This document shows, piece after piece, positions 52,951-61,757 of a stretch of DNA of 64,000 nt. The DNA comes from Bradyrhizobium sp. (GTDB lineage: Bacteria > Pseudomonadota > Alphaproteobacteria > Rhizobiales > Xanthobacteraceae). The notes under the pieces were generated by a model, which was not told the origin of the DNA, searched no databases, and saw only the letters and a list, made by a program, of their open reading frames with translations. Position 1 is the first letter of the stretch, and the number at the start of each line of letters is the position of its first letter. The stretch lies in contig JAQGKC010000027.1 in NCBI GenBank assembly GCA_028290305.1, positions 6,174-70,173 on the forward strand, given 5' to 3'. The position numbers and the translations under genes are program-made.

Positions 52951-53908
52951 AGTCGTCAAACCCGGCCTGTCGACCACGGTGCAGGACCTCGGCCGACCCG
53001 GCTACTATCATATCGGCATTCCGATCTCGGGCGGCATGGACCGGTTCGCGCTATGCGCCGCCAATTGGCTGGTCGGCAACAAGGAAGACGCCGCTGTTCT
53101 CGAAGTGGCTTATCAGGGGCCCGAGCTGGAGTTCACGTCCGATGCTACAGTCGCGGTCACCGGCGCCGAATTGCCGCCGAAGGTGGACGGGCAGTCGCGC
53201 GCAATCTGGACTTCCTTCAAGATCAGGAAGGGCCAGACCCTGGCATTTGACTTTCTGAAGGCGGGAGCGCGCGGCTATATCGCTATCTCGGGAGGCATCG
53301 ATGTCCCGGTCGTTCTCGGTTCGCGCTCGACCTATGCGCTTGGCGCCCTCGGTGGATATCACGGCCGCAAGATCGCCGTGGGCGACGAACTGGCTTTGGG
53401 CTCTGGCGGAGAGATCGCCGAAGGCCGGACGGTCTCGCCGGGGTTACGTCGTGCGCCCGGTTCTCCCGCAGAATTGCGCATGATGACGGGCCTTTATTGG
53501 CATCGCATCACGAAACTGGCAGGCCAGCATTTCTTCGAGGATACCTGGAAAGTGGCGCCGGAGGCTGATCGGATCGGTTACCGCTTCCGTGGCGGGCGAC
53601 CGTTCGACTTTGTACCCCGGGAACCGCCGTTTGGGGCTGGCTCCGACCCCTCCAACATCGTCGATGCCTGCTACCCCTATGGTTCTGTTCAGGTGCCGGG
53701 CGGAACCGAGCCGATCATGTTGCATCGCGACGCGGTCTCTGGCGGCGGCTACTTCATGATCGGCACTATCATTTCCGCCGACATGGATCTGGTCGGGCAA
53801 TTACAGCCGAACGCCAGCGCGCGCTTCACCCCGGTTACGATGGAGCAGGCATTGGCAGCCCGACATGACCGAGAAAGGCTGCTCAACGAGATCCGCGAAA
53901 GTCTCTAA
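52940..53908 (+). CDS. pxpC: AHS2/KipA-like 5-oxoprolinase subunit C / biotin-dependent carboxyltransferase
   Basis: The 322-residue protein begins [32 protein letters not shown], the classic AHS2/KipA start, with [21 protein letters not shown]-like segment ([20 protein letters not shown]) and [28 protein letters not shown] near the end. AHS2 forms a tandem structure with AHS1. Together with the two biotin proteins it recreates the urea carboxylase layout over four genes. It closes the tightly packed cluster. Confidence 0.9.
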   Translation: [322 protein letters not shown]

Positions 53909-54411
53909 AGCATCGTTGCGGCGACCGGAGAGTACCAGTCTTGACGGGAAGCGGTCGCGCAGCGGCCGCTCGGGCAGGCCACTCGAGCGGCGGGACACCA
54001 AAGCCGGGCATCTCAGGCGCCAATGGAATATTTGATCCGCGGCGCTGGGCACCGGCACTTCCGCGTCGACTCTAACTTCAACCGCGCAGAAAGGGGCGGC
54101 GCTCGGCGATCACAGCTAATCGCATACCCGCAAGCCTCTTTCTTCTCAGGATATTCAATTGACAACTAAGAAAAATTTTCTAATCATCCGCGGGCCTTAA
54201 TAACAGGAGCAATTCGCTTTGAATGGCCTCAGCCGTATGATCGCAGAGAAGCCTGTTCTTGGGCTGGCGCAGCCCGGCGCCGCCGAATATTCGGGCGCTC
54301 CGGCGGCCAAGACGAGACAGCAAACGGTTTTGTCTCAGGTTTGTTTCAACGACCACGCGCGGACCACCTGACCAACTCCCGGCGGAAAGCAATCAATAGG
54401 GTAAGAGGCCC
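53909..54411. other. Intergenic stretch with a possible -35 box
   Basis: About 500 bases between the pxpC and amidohydrolase genes. A TTGACA occurs at 54159-54164, followed by AT-rich sequence (TAATCA at 54181), a poor -10. The stretch 54160-54190 is distinctly AT-rich. No gene is recognisable; the next transcription unit probably starts here. Confidence 0.4.
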
Positions 54412-55689
54412 ATGGATCTCGTTCTCAAAAATGCGCGCCTCGTCGGCATGGAGGACAGCCTCACCGACATCGGCATCGACAAAGGCAAGATTGTCGCATT
54501 GTCTCCCGCACTCTCGGCCGAAGGCGCAACCATCGACCTCGGCGGGCGGCTGGTCTCCGCCGGATTCATCGAAACCCACATCCATCTCGACAAGTCCTGC
54601 GTCCTCGACCGCTGCAAGTCGGGTCGAGGCGATCTGGAGGAGGCAATCGCTGAGGGCGCCAAGGCCAAGCTGGCCTTCACGCCAGAGGATGTGTATGCGC
54701 GTGCGAAGCGCACTTTGGAGAAGGCTATTCTTCAGGGGACGACGCATATGCGCACCCACCTGGAAGTTGACCCCGGTGTCGGACTGCGCAGCCTCGAAGG
54801 CGTGATGCCATTGATCAAGGAATATGCGTGGGCCATCGATCTTGATATCTGCGTTTTTCCGCAAGAGGGCCTGCTCAGCAATTCCGGCACCGACGAACTG
54901 ATGATGGAGGCGCTCAAGCGCGGTTGCCGCGTGGTGGGCGGCGCGCCCTACACCGACAGCAATCCGCCTGGGCAGATCGATCGTGTCTTCGAGATGGCGC
55001 GCGAGTTCGATATCGACATCGACATGCATCTCGATTTCGGTCCGACCGCCGACAACATGGATCTAGAGCATGTCTGCCGCCGCACCGACGAACACAAATA
55101 CGGTGGCCGCGTCGCCATTGGCCATGTCACCAAGGCGGCCAGTCTTTCCATGCCCGCCTTCGATGCCGTGGCCAAGCGACTGTCGGACTCCGGGGTAACG
55201 GTCACGGTGCTGCCGTCCACCGACCTGTTTCTGATGGGACGCAGCCATACGCATGACCACAATGTGCCGCGCGGCGTCGTGCCGGCGCACAAGCTGCTGC
55301 ATCACGGCGTCAACTGCACTCTGTCGAGCAACAATATTCTCAATCCGTTTACGCCATTCGGCGACTGTTCACTGCTCCGCATGGCCAATCTGTATGCCAA
55401 TATTTGCCAGGTCGGTAAGCAGTCCGACATGAAGGCTTGCTTCGACATGGTCACGCGACGACCGGCGCATCTGATGCGCCTCAAGGACTACGGCGCGGCT
55501 GTCGGCAAATCCGCCGATCTGATCGTGCTGGACGCGATCGATCCAGCCATGGCGGTGGCAGAACTGACGCCGGTTCTGTATGCCTTCAAGCGTGGCCGCC
55601 AGACGGTCTCGCGTCAGCCTGCCAAATTGCACAGGCCGTCCAAACGACCCCCTCAACGCGTTCACGCGTCACACCCACGTCGCGCTTGA
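54412..55689 (+). CDS. Amidohydrolase, cytosine deaminase-like
   Basis: The 425-residue protein belongs to the cytosine deaminase / AtzC branch of metal-dependent amidohydrolases, which hydrolyse C-N bonds in rings or side chains. Metal residues: ETHIHLDKS, DMHLDF and IGHVTK. The expected metal-binding Asp region (GSDN in AtzC) reads SSNNILNPFTPFGD, so Asp may be replaced by Asn; this may be normal for the subgroup. The last 36 codons (RQTVSRQPAKLHRP..) overlap the amidase frame and lack family similarity, suggesting an altered C-terminus. RBS AGAGG precedes the ATG. Confidence 0.87.
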   Translation: MDLVLKNARLVGMEDSLTDIGIDKGKIVALSPALSAEGATIDLGGRLVSAGFIETHIHLDKSCVLDRCKSGRGDLEEAIAEGAKAKLAFTPEDVYARAKRTLEKAILQGTTHMRTHLEVDPGVGLRSLEGVMPLIKEYAWAIDLDICVFPQEGLLSNSGTDELMMEALKRGCRVVGGAPYTDSNPPGQIDRVFEMAREFDIDIDMHLDFGPTADNMDLEHVCRRTDEHKYGGRVAIGHVTKAASLSMPAFDAVAKRLSDSGVTVTVLPSTDLFLMGRSHTHDHNVPRGVVPAHKLLHHGVNCTLSSNNILNPFTPFGDCSLLRMANLYANICQVGKQSDMKACFDMVTRRPAHLMRLKDYGAAVGKSADLIVLDAIDPAMAVAELTPVLYAFKRGRQTVSRQPAKLHRPSKRPPQRVHASHPRRA

Positions 55690-56806
55690 TGGCAGTGGTG
55701 CCGGCCCACTCGTCGGGTTCACGATGGCGGTCAAGGACGTCTACGACATCGCGGGGCATCGCACCGGCAATGGCAATCCGGTCTGGCTCGAAACGCATCC
55801 CGCTGCCGAACAGACGGCATCGAGCGTGCAGCGACTGCTCGACGCCGGCGCGCGCATGGTCGGCAAAACGCATACCGACGAACTCGCCTACAGCCTCAAT
55901 GGCGAAAACATGCACTACGGCACGCCGACAAATCCGAACGCGCCGGGTCGCATCCCCGGCGGCTCGTCGAGCGGTTCGGCGGCCGCGGTCTCGGGCAGCC
56001 TGGTGGATTTTGCGCTAGGCACGGATTGCGGCGGCTCCGTGCGCCTGCCCGCCAGCTATGGTGGCATCTACGGCATCAGATCGAGCCATGGTTTGATCCC
56101 CGCGGACGGGATCGTTCCGCTGGCGGCGAGCTTCGATACGGCCGGCTGGTTTGCGCGCACGGCAAAGTTGATGCGGAAGGTCGGCGACATTCTCCTGCCG
56201 GCCTCGGCGCCATGGGCTCCGAAATCGCTGCTTATCGCTGTCGATGCTTTCGCCGCGGTCGATCCGGCGATCTTCAGCGCCTTGCAACACGGGATAGACA
56301 AGGTGCGGGCGGCCTTTCCGACGGTGCACGACGTGAATGTTTACACCGGTGATCCCTCAGAATGGTCTGCGTTGTTTCGAATTCTCCAGGGTGACGAAAT
56401 CAGGGAGTTTCATTCAGATTGGATCAATCGCTACCAGCCTGCCTTCGGACTCGGCATTCGTGAGCGATTCCAGTGGACACGAACCATTGACCCAAATGAC
56501 GTGGCGAAGGCGAAGCCGAAGCGTGAAATTGTCGCACAGCATATGGCGCAGTTGCTCGGCGGCGATTGCTTGCTTTGCCTGCCGACCGCGCCCGGCATTG
56601 CGCCAAAGCTGAAAACGGCGCTGGAGGAGCTTGAGGCATTTCGTGCGCGCGCCTTTGCGCTGCTGTCCATCGCAGGGCTGGCGCGGCTGCCGCAAATCAG
56701 CCTGCCCGTCGGGAGCCTCGACGATTGCCCGGTCGGAATATCGCTGATCGGTCCACGCGGCTGCGATCGCGGCCTGCTGGAATGGACCGCGACCCATTTT
56801 CAATGA
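55580..56806 (+). CDS. Amidase signature-family hydrolase
   Basis: A 408-residue amidase with K52, S129 and S153 as the Ser-cisSer-Lys triad: VKDVYD, GGSSSGSAAAV and DCGGSVRLPAS. It hydrolyses a linear amide to acid and ammonia. The start is unclear. The frame opens at 55580, deep inside the amidohydrolase gene, and family similarity starts near DPLNAFTRHTHVAL (about 55646), overlapping the upstream gene by some 45-110 bases. A lost native start by intergenic deletion is a possibility. The C-terminus is somewhat short for the family. Confidence 0.82.
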   Translation: MPSSVAARRSRVSLPNCTGRPNDPLNAFTRHTHVALDGSGAGPLVGFTMAVKDVYDIAGHRTGNGNPVWLETHPAAEQTASSVQRLLDAGARMVGKTHTDELAYSLNGENMHYGTPTNPNAPGRIPGGSSSGSAAAVSGSLVDFALGTDCGGSVRLPASYGGIYGIRSSHGLIPADGIVPLAASFDTAGWFARTAKLMRKVGDILLPASAPWAPKSLLIAVDAFAAVDPAIFSALQHGIDKVRAAFPTVHDVNVYTGDPSEWSALFRILQGDEIREFHSDWINRYQPAFGLGIRERFQWTRTIDPNDVAKAKPKREIVAQHMAQLLGGDCLLCLPTAPGIAPKLKTALEELEAFRARAFALLSIAGLARLPQISLPVGSLDDCPVGISLIGPRGCDRGLLEWTATHFQ

Positions 56807-56824
56807 TGCGGTGGTACTGATCGT

Positions 56825-57337
56825 ATGGCGGACCATTTCACTATCATCCGTAACGGCTGCCTCGTAGATCTGCGCCGGCGGGAGGCCGCTCCGGTCGACA
56901 TCCTGATCGAAGGGGACAGAATCCTGTCGATCGGCCATGCCGGGATGGATGCTCCGCCGGATGCGCGCATCGTTGACGCTTCGGATCGCGCCATGATGCC
57001 CGGTCTCGTCAATGGGCACGTACACGGCCACGGAACCCTCGCCAAGGGAATGGTCGGCGACCGTTGGCCACTCGAACTGTTCCTCAATGCGATGCCGGGG
57101 ATGACCGGCGGCCATCGCACCCTCGAAGACAAGTATCTCAACCACATGGCGACCGTCGGTAGCGCCCGCGCTATGGGCCTCGGCGGTAAGGTCGGAGAGA
57201 TCGCGCCTGGCTTCAAGGCCGATATCGTGTTTCTCGATCTCGGCCACATCAACTACGTGCCGTGCCACGACATGATCACCCACGCGCGGGCGGTATACGA
57301 AGCGTGGGTGTCCAAACCGGATAAAGTGACGTTCTAA
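56825..57337 (+). pseudogene. Amidohydrolase with large internal deletion
   Basis: The frame reads as the N-terminus of a TrzA/AtzA-like amidohydrolase (IRNGCLVDLRRREAAPVDILIEG, MMPGLVNGHVHGHGTLAKGMVGDRWPLELFL). After LEDKYLN it jumps in frame to the C-terminal part (MATVGSARAMGLGGKVGEIAPGFKADIVFLDLGHINYVP), then ends in unrelated sequence. Some 270 central residues with the metal site are absent, so catalysis is excluded. Being in frame, it could still make a 170-residue protein. It follows the amidase by 18 bases. Confidence 0.75.
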
Positions 57338-57540
57338 TCGTATGCCGTTTTCAGCCCGCTCCAGACGAATGGCTGGGTGCGAGCACTACCAGGCCTGCCC
57401 AATATCCGATGACAACCGATTGCGAGCGGGTCCGGAGGCCTCGTGAGCCGCAAGTGAATTTTACCACGATCTGTGGTGCTGTCGCCGCCTCAGCACGACG
57501 GGTGACTTTCTGTTGCGTCGGCTTGCGCGGAAACACAAAG

Positions 57541-59031
57541 TCAAAGGGCGAGCGTGCTCTGTGGCGGAAGGCGATAACGGGTTGCCTGCTCAAAGGCATA
57601 GCCGACTTTGAACAGATCGGGTTCGTGATAGGGCAAGACCACCATCTCTATGCCTACCGGCACTCCCGCTGGCGTGAAGCCAGCCGGCAGGCAGATCGAC
57701 GGCAACCAGGTCTGGGCTGCGATCAGCGTATTGGTCGGAAACCCGAGGACCGGCCAGCGACCGTTGCGAAGCTCTTCGCGCGTTGGCGGCAGCACCTGGC
57801 TGGGTGGGAAGCACAGTGATATCAACTGATTGTCTGCCATGATCTTGACGACGGCACGCTGGAAGACCTCCCTGGCCGCCAGCTTGCGGTAGTAGGTCGG
57901 GTCCTCGTCAGGATGGGCAGGGCCGGTCATGATGTCGTCGATCAGGTCGAGATTCTTGTGGTAGCGCCCATCCTTGTAAATCGCGTCGATCGACGAGTAG
58001 GGCAATGATGGGCGCGACGACAGGAATTTGTTGATGTCGTGCCGTGAATGCGTGATGTAGAGCGAGGTCTCGACAACGAAGTCCATCAAATTCGGCAGGC
58101 TGACCTCGACGATCTCCGCCCCGGCGGATTTGATCTGCGCGATGGCGGCGCGAACCACCGCGTTGACTTGCGCACAGTCCGGATCTTCGTCGCTGCCGAA
58201 GGCTTCCTTGAGCACGCCGATCCGTGCGCCTTTCAATCCGTCGGGGTTCAGGTTTTGGGTATAGCTGCCCTTGTGATCTGCAATAACGAACGCCGTTGTG
58301 TAGGGATCCTGTGCATCGTAGCCGACCAGCGCATCCAGCAAGATCGCCGTATCGGTTACCGTTCGGCCCATCGGCCCGGCGGTATCCTGAAAAACCACCA
58401 GCGGCGACAGCCCAGTCCGGCTGATGAGGCCTGGCGTGACTCGCACGCCGACGAGGCTGTTGAAGCTGGATGGCAGTCGGATCGATCCGCCGGTGTCTTC
58501 CCCAATTCCAACCGTCGCGAGATTCGCCGCGATCGCTGCTCCGGTGCCGGCACTGGAGCCGCCGGGATCGCGATCGAGATCATACGGGTTCTTGGTTTCA
58601 CCATTGACCGACGAATAACCGAACCACGATGTCGCGAAATCCGGCATCGCCGTCTTGCCCAGGATGATCGCGCCCGCCTCCTTCATCTTGGCGACGATGG
58701 TGGCATCCTTTTCGGGAACGTAGCCCGACAGCGCCACGCACCCGAAGCGTGTCTCGATACCCTTGGTCTCTGCCTGATCCTTGACCGCCACGGGAATTCC
58801 ATGCAGCGAACCGACGAGCGTCCCTGTTGCCGCAAGACGTGCATCAAGGGCGGCGGCCTCTTCAAGGGCAGCAGGATTGAGTTTGACGAAGGCATTCAAC
58901 GCAGGACCGCTCTGGTCGTAGGCGGATATCCGATCTAGATAAGCCTGCACCAGCTGAACGCAGGTCAGCTGTCCGGAAAGATAGGCCGCGTGAATGTCGC
59001 GGATCGAGGTTTCTTCCAATTTGAAACTCAT
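57541..59031 (-). CDS. Amidase signature-family hydrolase
   Basis: The 496-residue amidase has K84, S159 and S183 as triad: IPVAVKDQAETKG, DPGGSSAGTGAAIAANL and EDTGGSIRLPSSFNSLVG. CGGAG lies 6 bases before the ATG. It is full length and the motif spacing is standard. It lies on the minus strand, upstream of an ABC permease gene by 60 bases, so the transporter substrate may be an amide or its product. It is distinct from the amidase at 55580. Confidence 0.9.
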   Translation of the reverse strand: MSFKLEETSIRDIHAAYLSGQLTCVQLVQAYLDRISAYDQSGPALNAFVKLNPAALEEAAALDARLAATGTLVGSLHGIPVAVKDQAETKGIETRFGCVALSGYVPEKDATIVAKMKEAGAIILGKTAMPDFATSWFGYSSVNGETKNPYDLDRDPGGSSAGTGAAIAANLATVGIGEDTGGSIRLPSSFNSLVGVRVTPGLISRTGLSPLVVFQDTAGPMGRTVTDTAILLDALVGYDAQDPYTTAFVIADHKGSYTQNLNPDGLKGARIGVLKEAFGSDEDPDCAQVNAVVRAAIAQIKSAGAEIVEVSLPNLMDFVVETSLYITHSRHDINKFLSSRPSLPYSSIDAIYKDGRYHKNLDLIDDIMTGPAHPDEDPTYYRKLAAREVFQRAVVKIMADNQLISLCFPPSQVLPPTREELRNGRWPVLGFPTNTLIAAQTWLPSICLPAGFTPAGVPVGIEMVVLPYHEPDLFKVGYAFEQATRYRLPPQSTLAL

Positions 59032-59090
59032 GCGAAACTCCGATGGCTAGTGAGAAGAATAACAGCGCCTCGCAAAGCGCTTGACTCAGC

Positions 59091-60086
59091 TCATTTGGCC
59101 CTTACCAGACGGGTCAGGCCGGTGTCGAGCGCGAGCGCCGCCACGATGATCGAACCCTTGATTATCGACTGATAATACGGGCTGATGTCGAGCAGCACGA
59201 AGCCGTTTGAAATGGTCGCTATGATCCCGAGGCCAACGGCCGTTCGCCACATCGCGCCCGAGCCGCCCGAGAGTGATGTCCCGCCAACGACGACGATCGT
59301 CAATACGTCGAAGATAATGCCGGGATCGAGATTTGCCTGCGCCGAGCTCAGCTGCGACGCCGCGATACAGCCCGCGAGGCCGACGCAGCCACCCATCAGC
59401 ACGTAGGCGCTTGCGACGACCGCCCTGACCCGTATTCCGGATAGCCGGCTTGCTTCGTAATTCCCGCCGACCGCATAGATGGCTTCGCCGTAGATCGTCC
59501 GGGCTAGAACAAAACCAAAGAAAACAAGGAAGATCACGAGCAACATCCCCGAATAGGGCACGCCGTGCCAACGCCCCGCCCCAACGATCGCGAAATCTTC
59601 ATTATCGACGAGGAACGCGGCGTTCTGGGTCATCACCAGAGCCACGCCATTGATGATGAAGCCGCTGCCGACCGTCGTGATGAACGGATTGATGCGAACG
59701 ACTGCCACCAGGATGCCGTTCGCGAGCCCGAACACCAAGCCGACCGCGATAGCCGCTGCGAATGAGATCGACGGCGCGTGGGTTTGTCCGACATAGGCTG
59801 CAACGACCGCGCAAAGCGAATAGGCGGACGCGACTGACAGATCGAAGCCGCCCGTGAGAATCACGAAGGTCATGCCTACCGCCATGATTCCCGCGGGGGC
59901 CCATTGTGACGCCATGTTGAAGACGTTTTGCTGCGAAATGAACGCCGGGTTGCCGATCGTGACCACGGCCAGCAGCAAGACGAGGGTGAAGATGATGCCA
60001 TAGACCCTGATCAATGTCGGCAACTGCGCACGCCAGCTGGCGGTCTGCCGTGCCGGGCCTGGGGCAAGGATGTCCGCGTCGCTCAT
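59091..60086 (-). CDS. Ribose-type ABC transporter permease (RbsC-like)
   Basis: The 331-residue inner-membrane permease has about ten hydrophobic spans and the BPD_transp_2 signature: WAPAGIMAVGMTFVILTGGFDLSVAS, VVGGTSLSGGSGAMWRTAVGL and the C-terminal QSIIKGSIIVAALALD. It pairs with the RbsA-like ATPase whose stop overlaps its start by one base (TGATG). Confidence 0.92.
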   Translation of the reverse strand: MSDADILAPGPARQTASWRAQLPTLIRVYGIIFTLVLLLAVVTIGNPAFISQQNVFNMASQWAPAGIMAVGMTFVILTGGFDLSVASAYSLCAVVAAYVGQTHAPSISFAAAIAVGLVFGLANGILVAVVRINPFITTVGSGFIINGVALVMTQNAAFLVDNEDFAIVGAGRWHGVPYSGMLLVIFLVFFGFVLARTIYGEAIYAVGGNYEASRLSGIRVRAVVASAYVLMGGCVGLAGCIAASQLSSAQANLDPGIIFDVLTIVVVGGTSLSGGSGAMWRTAVGLGIIATISNGFVLLDISPYYQSIIKGSIIVAALALDTGLTRLVRAK

Positions 60087-61687
60087 CAGTCGACTCCCGC
60101 GTCGGTAGCGCGGCTTTCGACCACGAAGATCAAATTCAGAATCCGTTCAACCGTGGCATCGTGGCCATCGAGAATTTCGATCTGGCGACCGCGCGCCATG
60201 ACGAGGACGCGGTCGGAATGCTCGACCACCTCGTCGAGATCGGACGAGACCAGAATCACCGCCATGCCCTCATTGCTGAGGCGCCGGATTGCCTGAAAGA
60301 TTTCCTGCTTGGCGCCGAGGTCGATGCCCCTGGTAGGTTCGTCGAGCAGCAGGATTTTGGGCTTCCGGTTGAGCCATTTTCCAAGCACGAGCTTTTGCTG
60401 ATTTCCTCCCGACAGATTGAGCGCCTCGGCATCAAGCCGTTCAGGATTGAATCCAAGTTGCCGGGCGAGTGTCGCGCCCCGCGCGCGCATCTTGCTCCGA
60501 TCGATGACGGGCCCGGCAGCCACGGCGTGAAGATCGGCAAGCATGAGATTCGACAACGACGAGCGCGAGAGAACCAGGCCCTGGCGCTTGCGGTCCTCTG
60601 GAGCCAGAACGATGCCGCGCCCGATCGCCTCGCGAATGGTTCGTGGCCAGGGGCAAACCGCGCCTGCAAAGCGCATCGATCCTTCCGCGGATGGTTCGGC
60701 CCCGGCGATACAACGCAGCACTTCGGTGCGTCCGGCTCCGACCAGGCCGGCGATACCGAGAATCTCGCCTTCATGAAGTCCGAACGACAGGCCCGATAGG
60801 CGACCGGGCAGAGCAAGATTGCTGACATGCAACAACTCCTGTTCCGACTCCTGGCCCGACGCGTGGATGCGCTTCCTGCCTGGAACGATCTGGACATCGC
60901 CAAGCATGGCCTGAACCAGCGTGTCTTTGGTCCAGTTCGCCGCGGTCCGGGTTTCGACCAGCAGGCCTTCTCGCATCACGGAGACCCGGTCGCTCAATTG
61001 CAGGACCTCATCGAGATCGTGCGAAATAAAGATGATCGCCACCCCACTCTCCTTGACGCGACTTATCAGGTCGTAGAGCCTCGCGCGCTCGTAAGGCCCG
61101 AGCGGCGCCGTGGGCTCATCCATAATGAGCACGTTCTGATCGGTCTGCACGGCCCGCAGGATCTCGATCATCTGCTGATTGGCGATCGAGAGCGAGCCGG
61201 CATTGACATGCGGTGGGATCTTCAGGCCCATCCATTCCGACAGCTCGGCAAAGCGGCGCTCCATCCGCCGCCTGTCGGTGACGAAGAACCCGCTCGGAAC
61301 CTTGCCGAGAAAGGCGTTGGAAAGAACCGACATTTCCGGAACGATCGTCAGTTCCTGATAGATGGCGGCAATACCCGCACCGCGCTGCAGCCGGGGATCC
61401 TCGAACAGCAGCGGCGAACCCTGAACCTCGATTTCGCCAGTGTCGGGCTGGCTTGCCCCCGACAGCATCCGGATGAAGGTCGATTTGCCCGCGCCGTTGG
61501 CGCCAACAAGCCCGTGCACTTCGCCGCTCAGAAGTTCAAAATTGATCCCGCGCAGTGCCTGCACGCCCGGAAAGGACTTCGATACGTTGCGGACGCGGAT
61601 CGCGATTGTCGAATTGGAATCACGCTTGCGTATCGGCGCGCTCCGGCGCGCTGCCGTTCCGTTGCCGATGACTTGCTCGATCTCCAA
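60086..61687 (-). CDS. Ribose-type ABC transporter ATPase (RbsA-like, two cassettes)
   Basis: The 533-residue protein has two nucleotide-binding domains. The first (about 30-255) has GANGAGKST, LSIANQQMIEI and ILIMDEPTAPLG; the second (about 275-515) has GLVGAGRTE in place of Walker A, LSGGNQQKLVLGKWL and ILLLDEPTRGIDLGAK. This asymmetry is normal for the sugar-type CUT2 family, with only the first site hydrolytic. It lies between the binding-protein and permease genes on the minus strand. Confidence 0.93.
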   Translation of the reverse strand: MEIEQVIGNGTAARRSAPIRKRDSNSTIAIRVRNVSKSFPGVQALRGINFELLSGEVHGLVGANGAGKSTFIRMLSGASQPDTGEIEVQGSPLLFEDPRLQRGAGIAAIYQELTIVPEMSVLSNAFLGKVPSGFFVTDRRRMERRFAELSEWMGLKIPPHVNAGSLSIANQQMIEILRAVQTDQNVLIMDEPTAPLGPYERARLYDLISRVKESGVAIIFISHDLDEVLQLSDRVSVMREGLLVETRTAANWTKDTLVQAMLGDVQIVPGRKRIHASGQESEQELLHVSNLALPGRLSGLSFGLHEGEILGIAGLVGAGRTEVLRCIAGAEPSAEGSMRFAGAVCPWPRTIREAIGRGIVLAPEDRKRQGLVLSRSSLSNLMLADLHAVAAGPVIDRSKMRARGATLARQLGFNPERLDAEALNLSGGNQQKLVLGKWLNRKPKILLLDEPTRGIDLGAKQEIFQAIRRLSNEGMAVILVSSDLDEVVEHSDRVLVMARGRQIEILDGHDATVERILNLIFVVESRATDAGVD

Positions 61688-61704
61688 TCTCCTTGCTCCC
61701 TCCG

Positions 61705-61741
61705 GCGTGCGGGATACTGCGGGATAGTTGGGCCCGCACGC
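61705..61741 (-). other. Intercistronic hairpin between binding protein and RbsA-like genes
   Basis: GCGTGCGGG (61705-61713) and CCCGCACGC (61733-61741) form a perfect 9-bp stem around a 19-base loop, 16 bases past the binding-protein stop. It probably stabilises the upstream message or reduces read-through, as often seen after binding-protein genes. Confidence 0.55.
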
Positions 61742-61757
61742 ATGAGATTCGTCCAGC

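Noticed and set aside
54159..54187. Strong sigma-70 promoter
   Set aside because: TTGACA is perfect, but no acceptable -10 lies at 16-18 bases; kept only as a remark in the gap description.
58048..58938. 296-codon open frame on the plus strand
   Set aside because: It is antisense to the amidase at 57541-59031, which has an intact catalytic triad.
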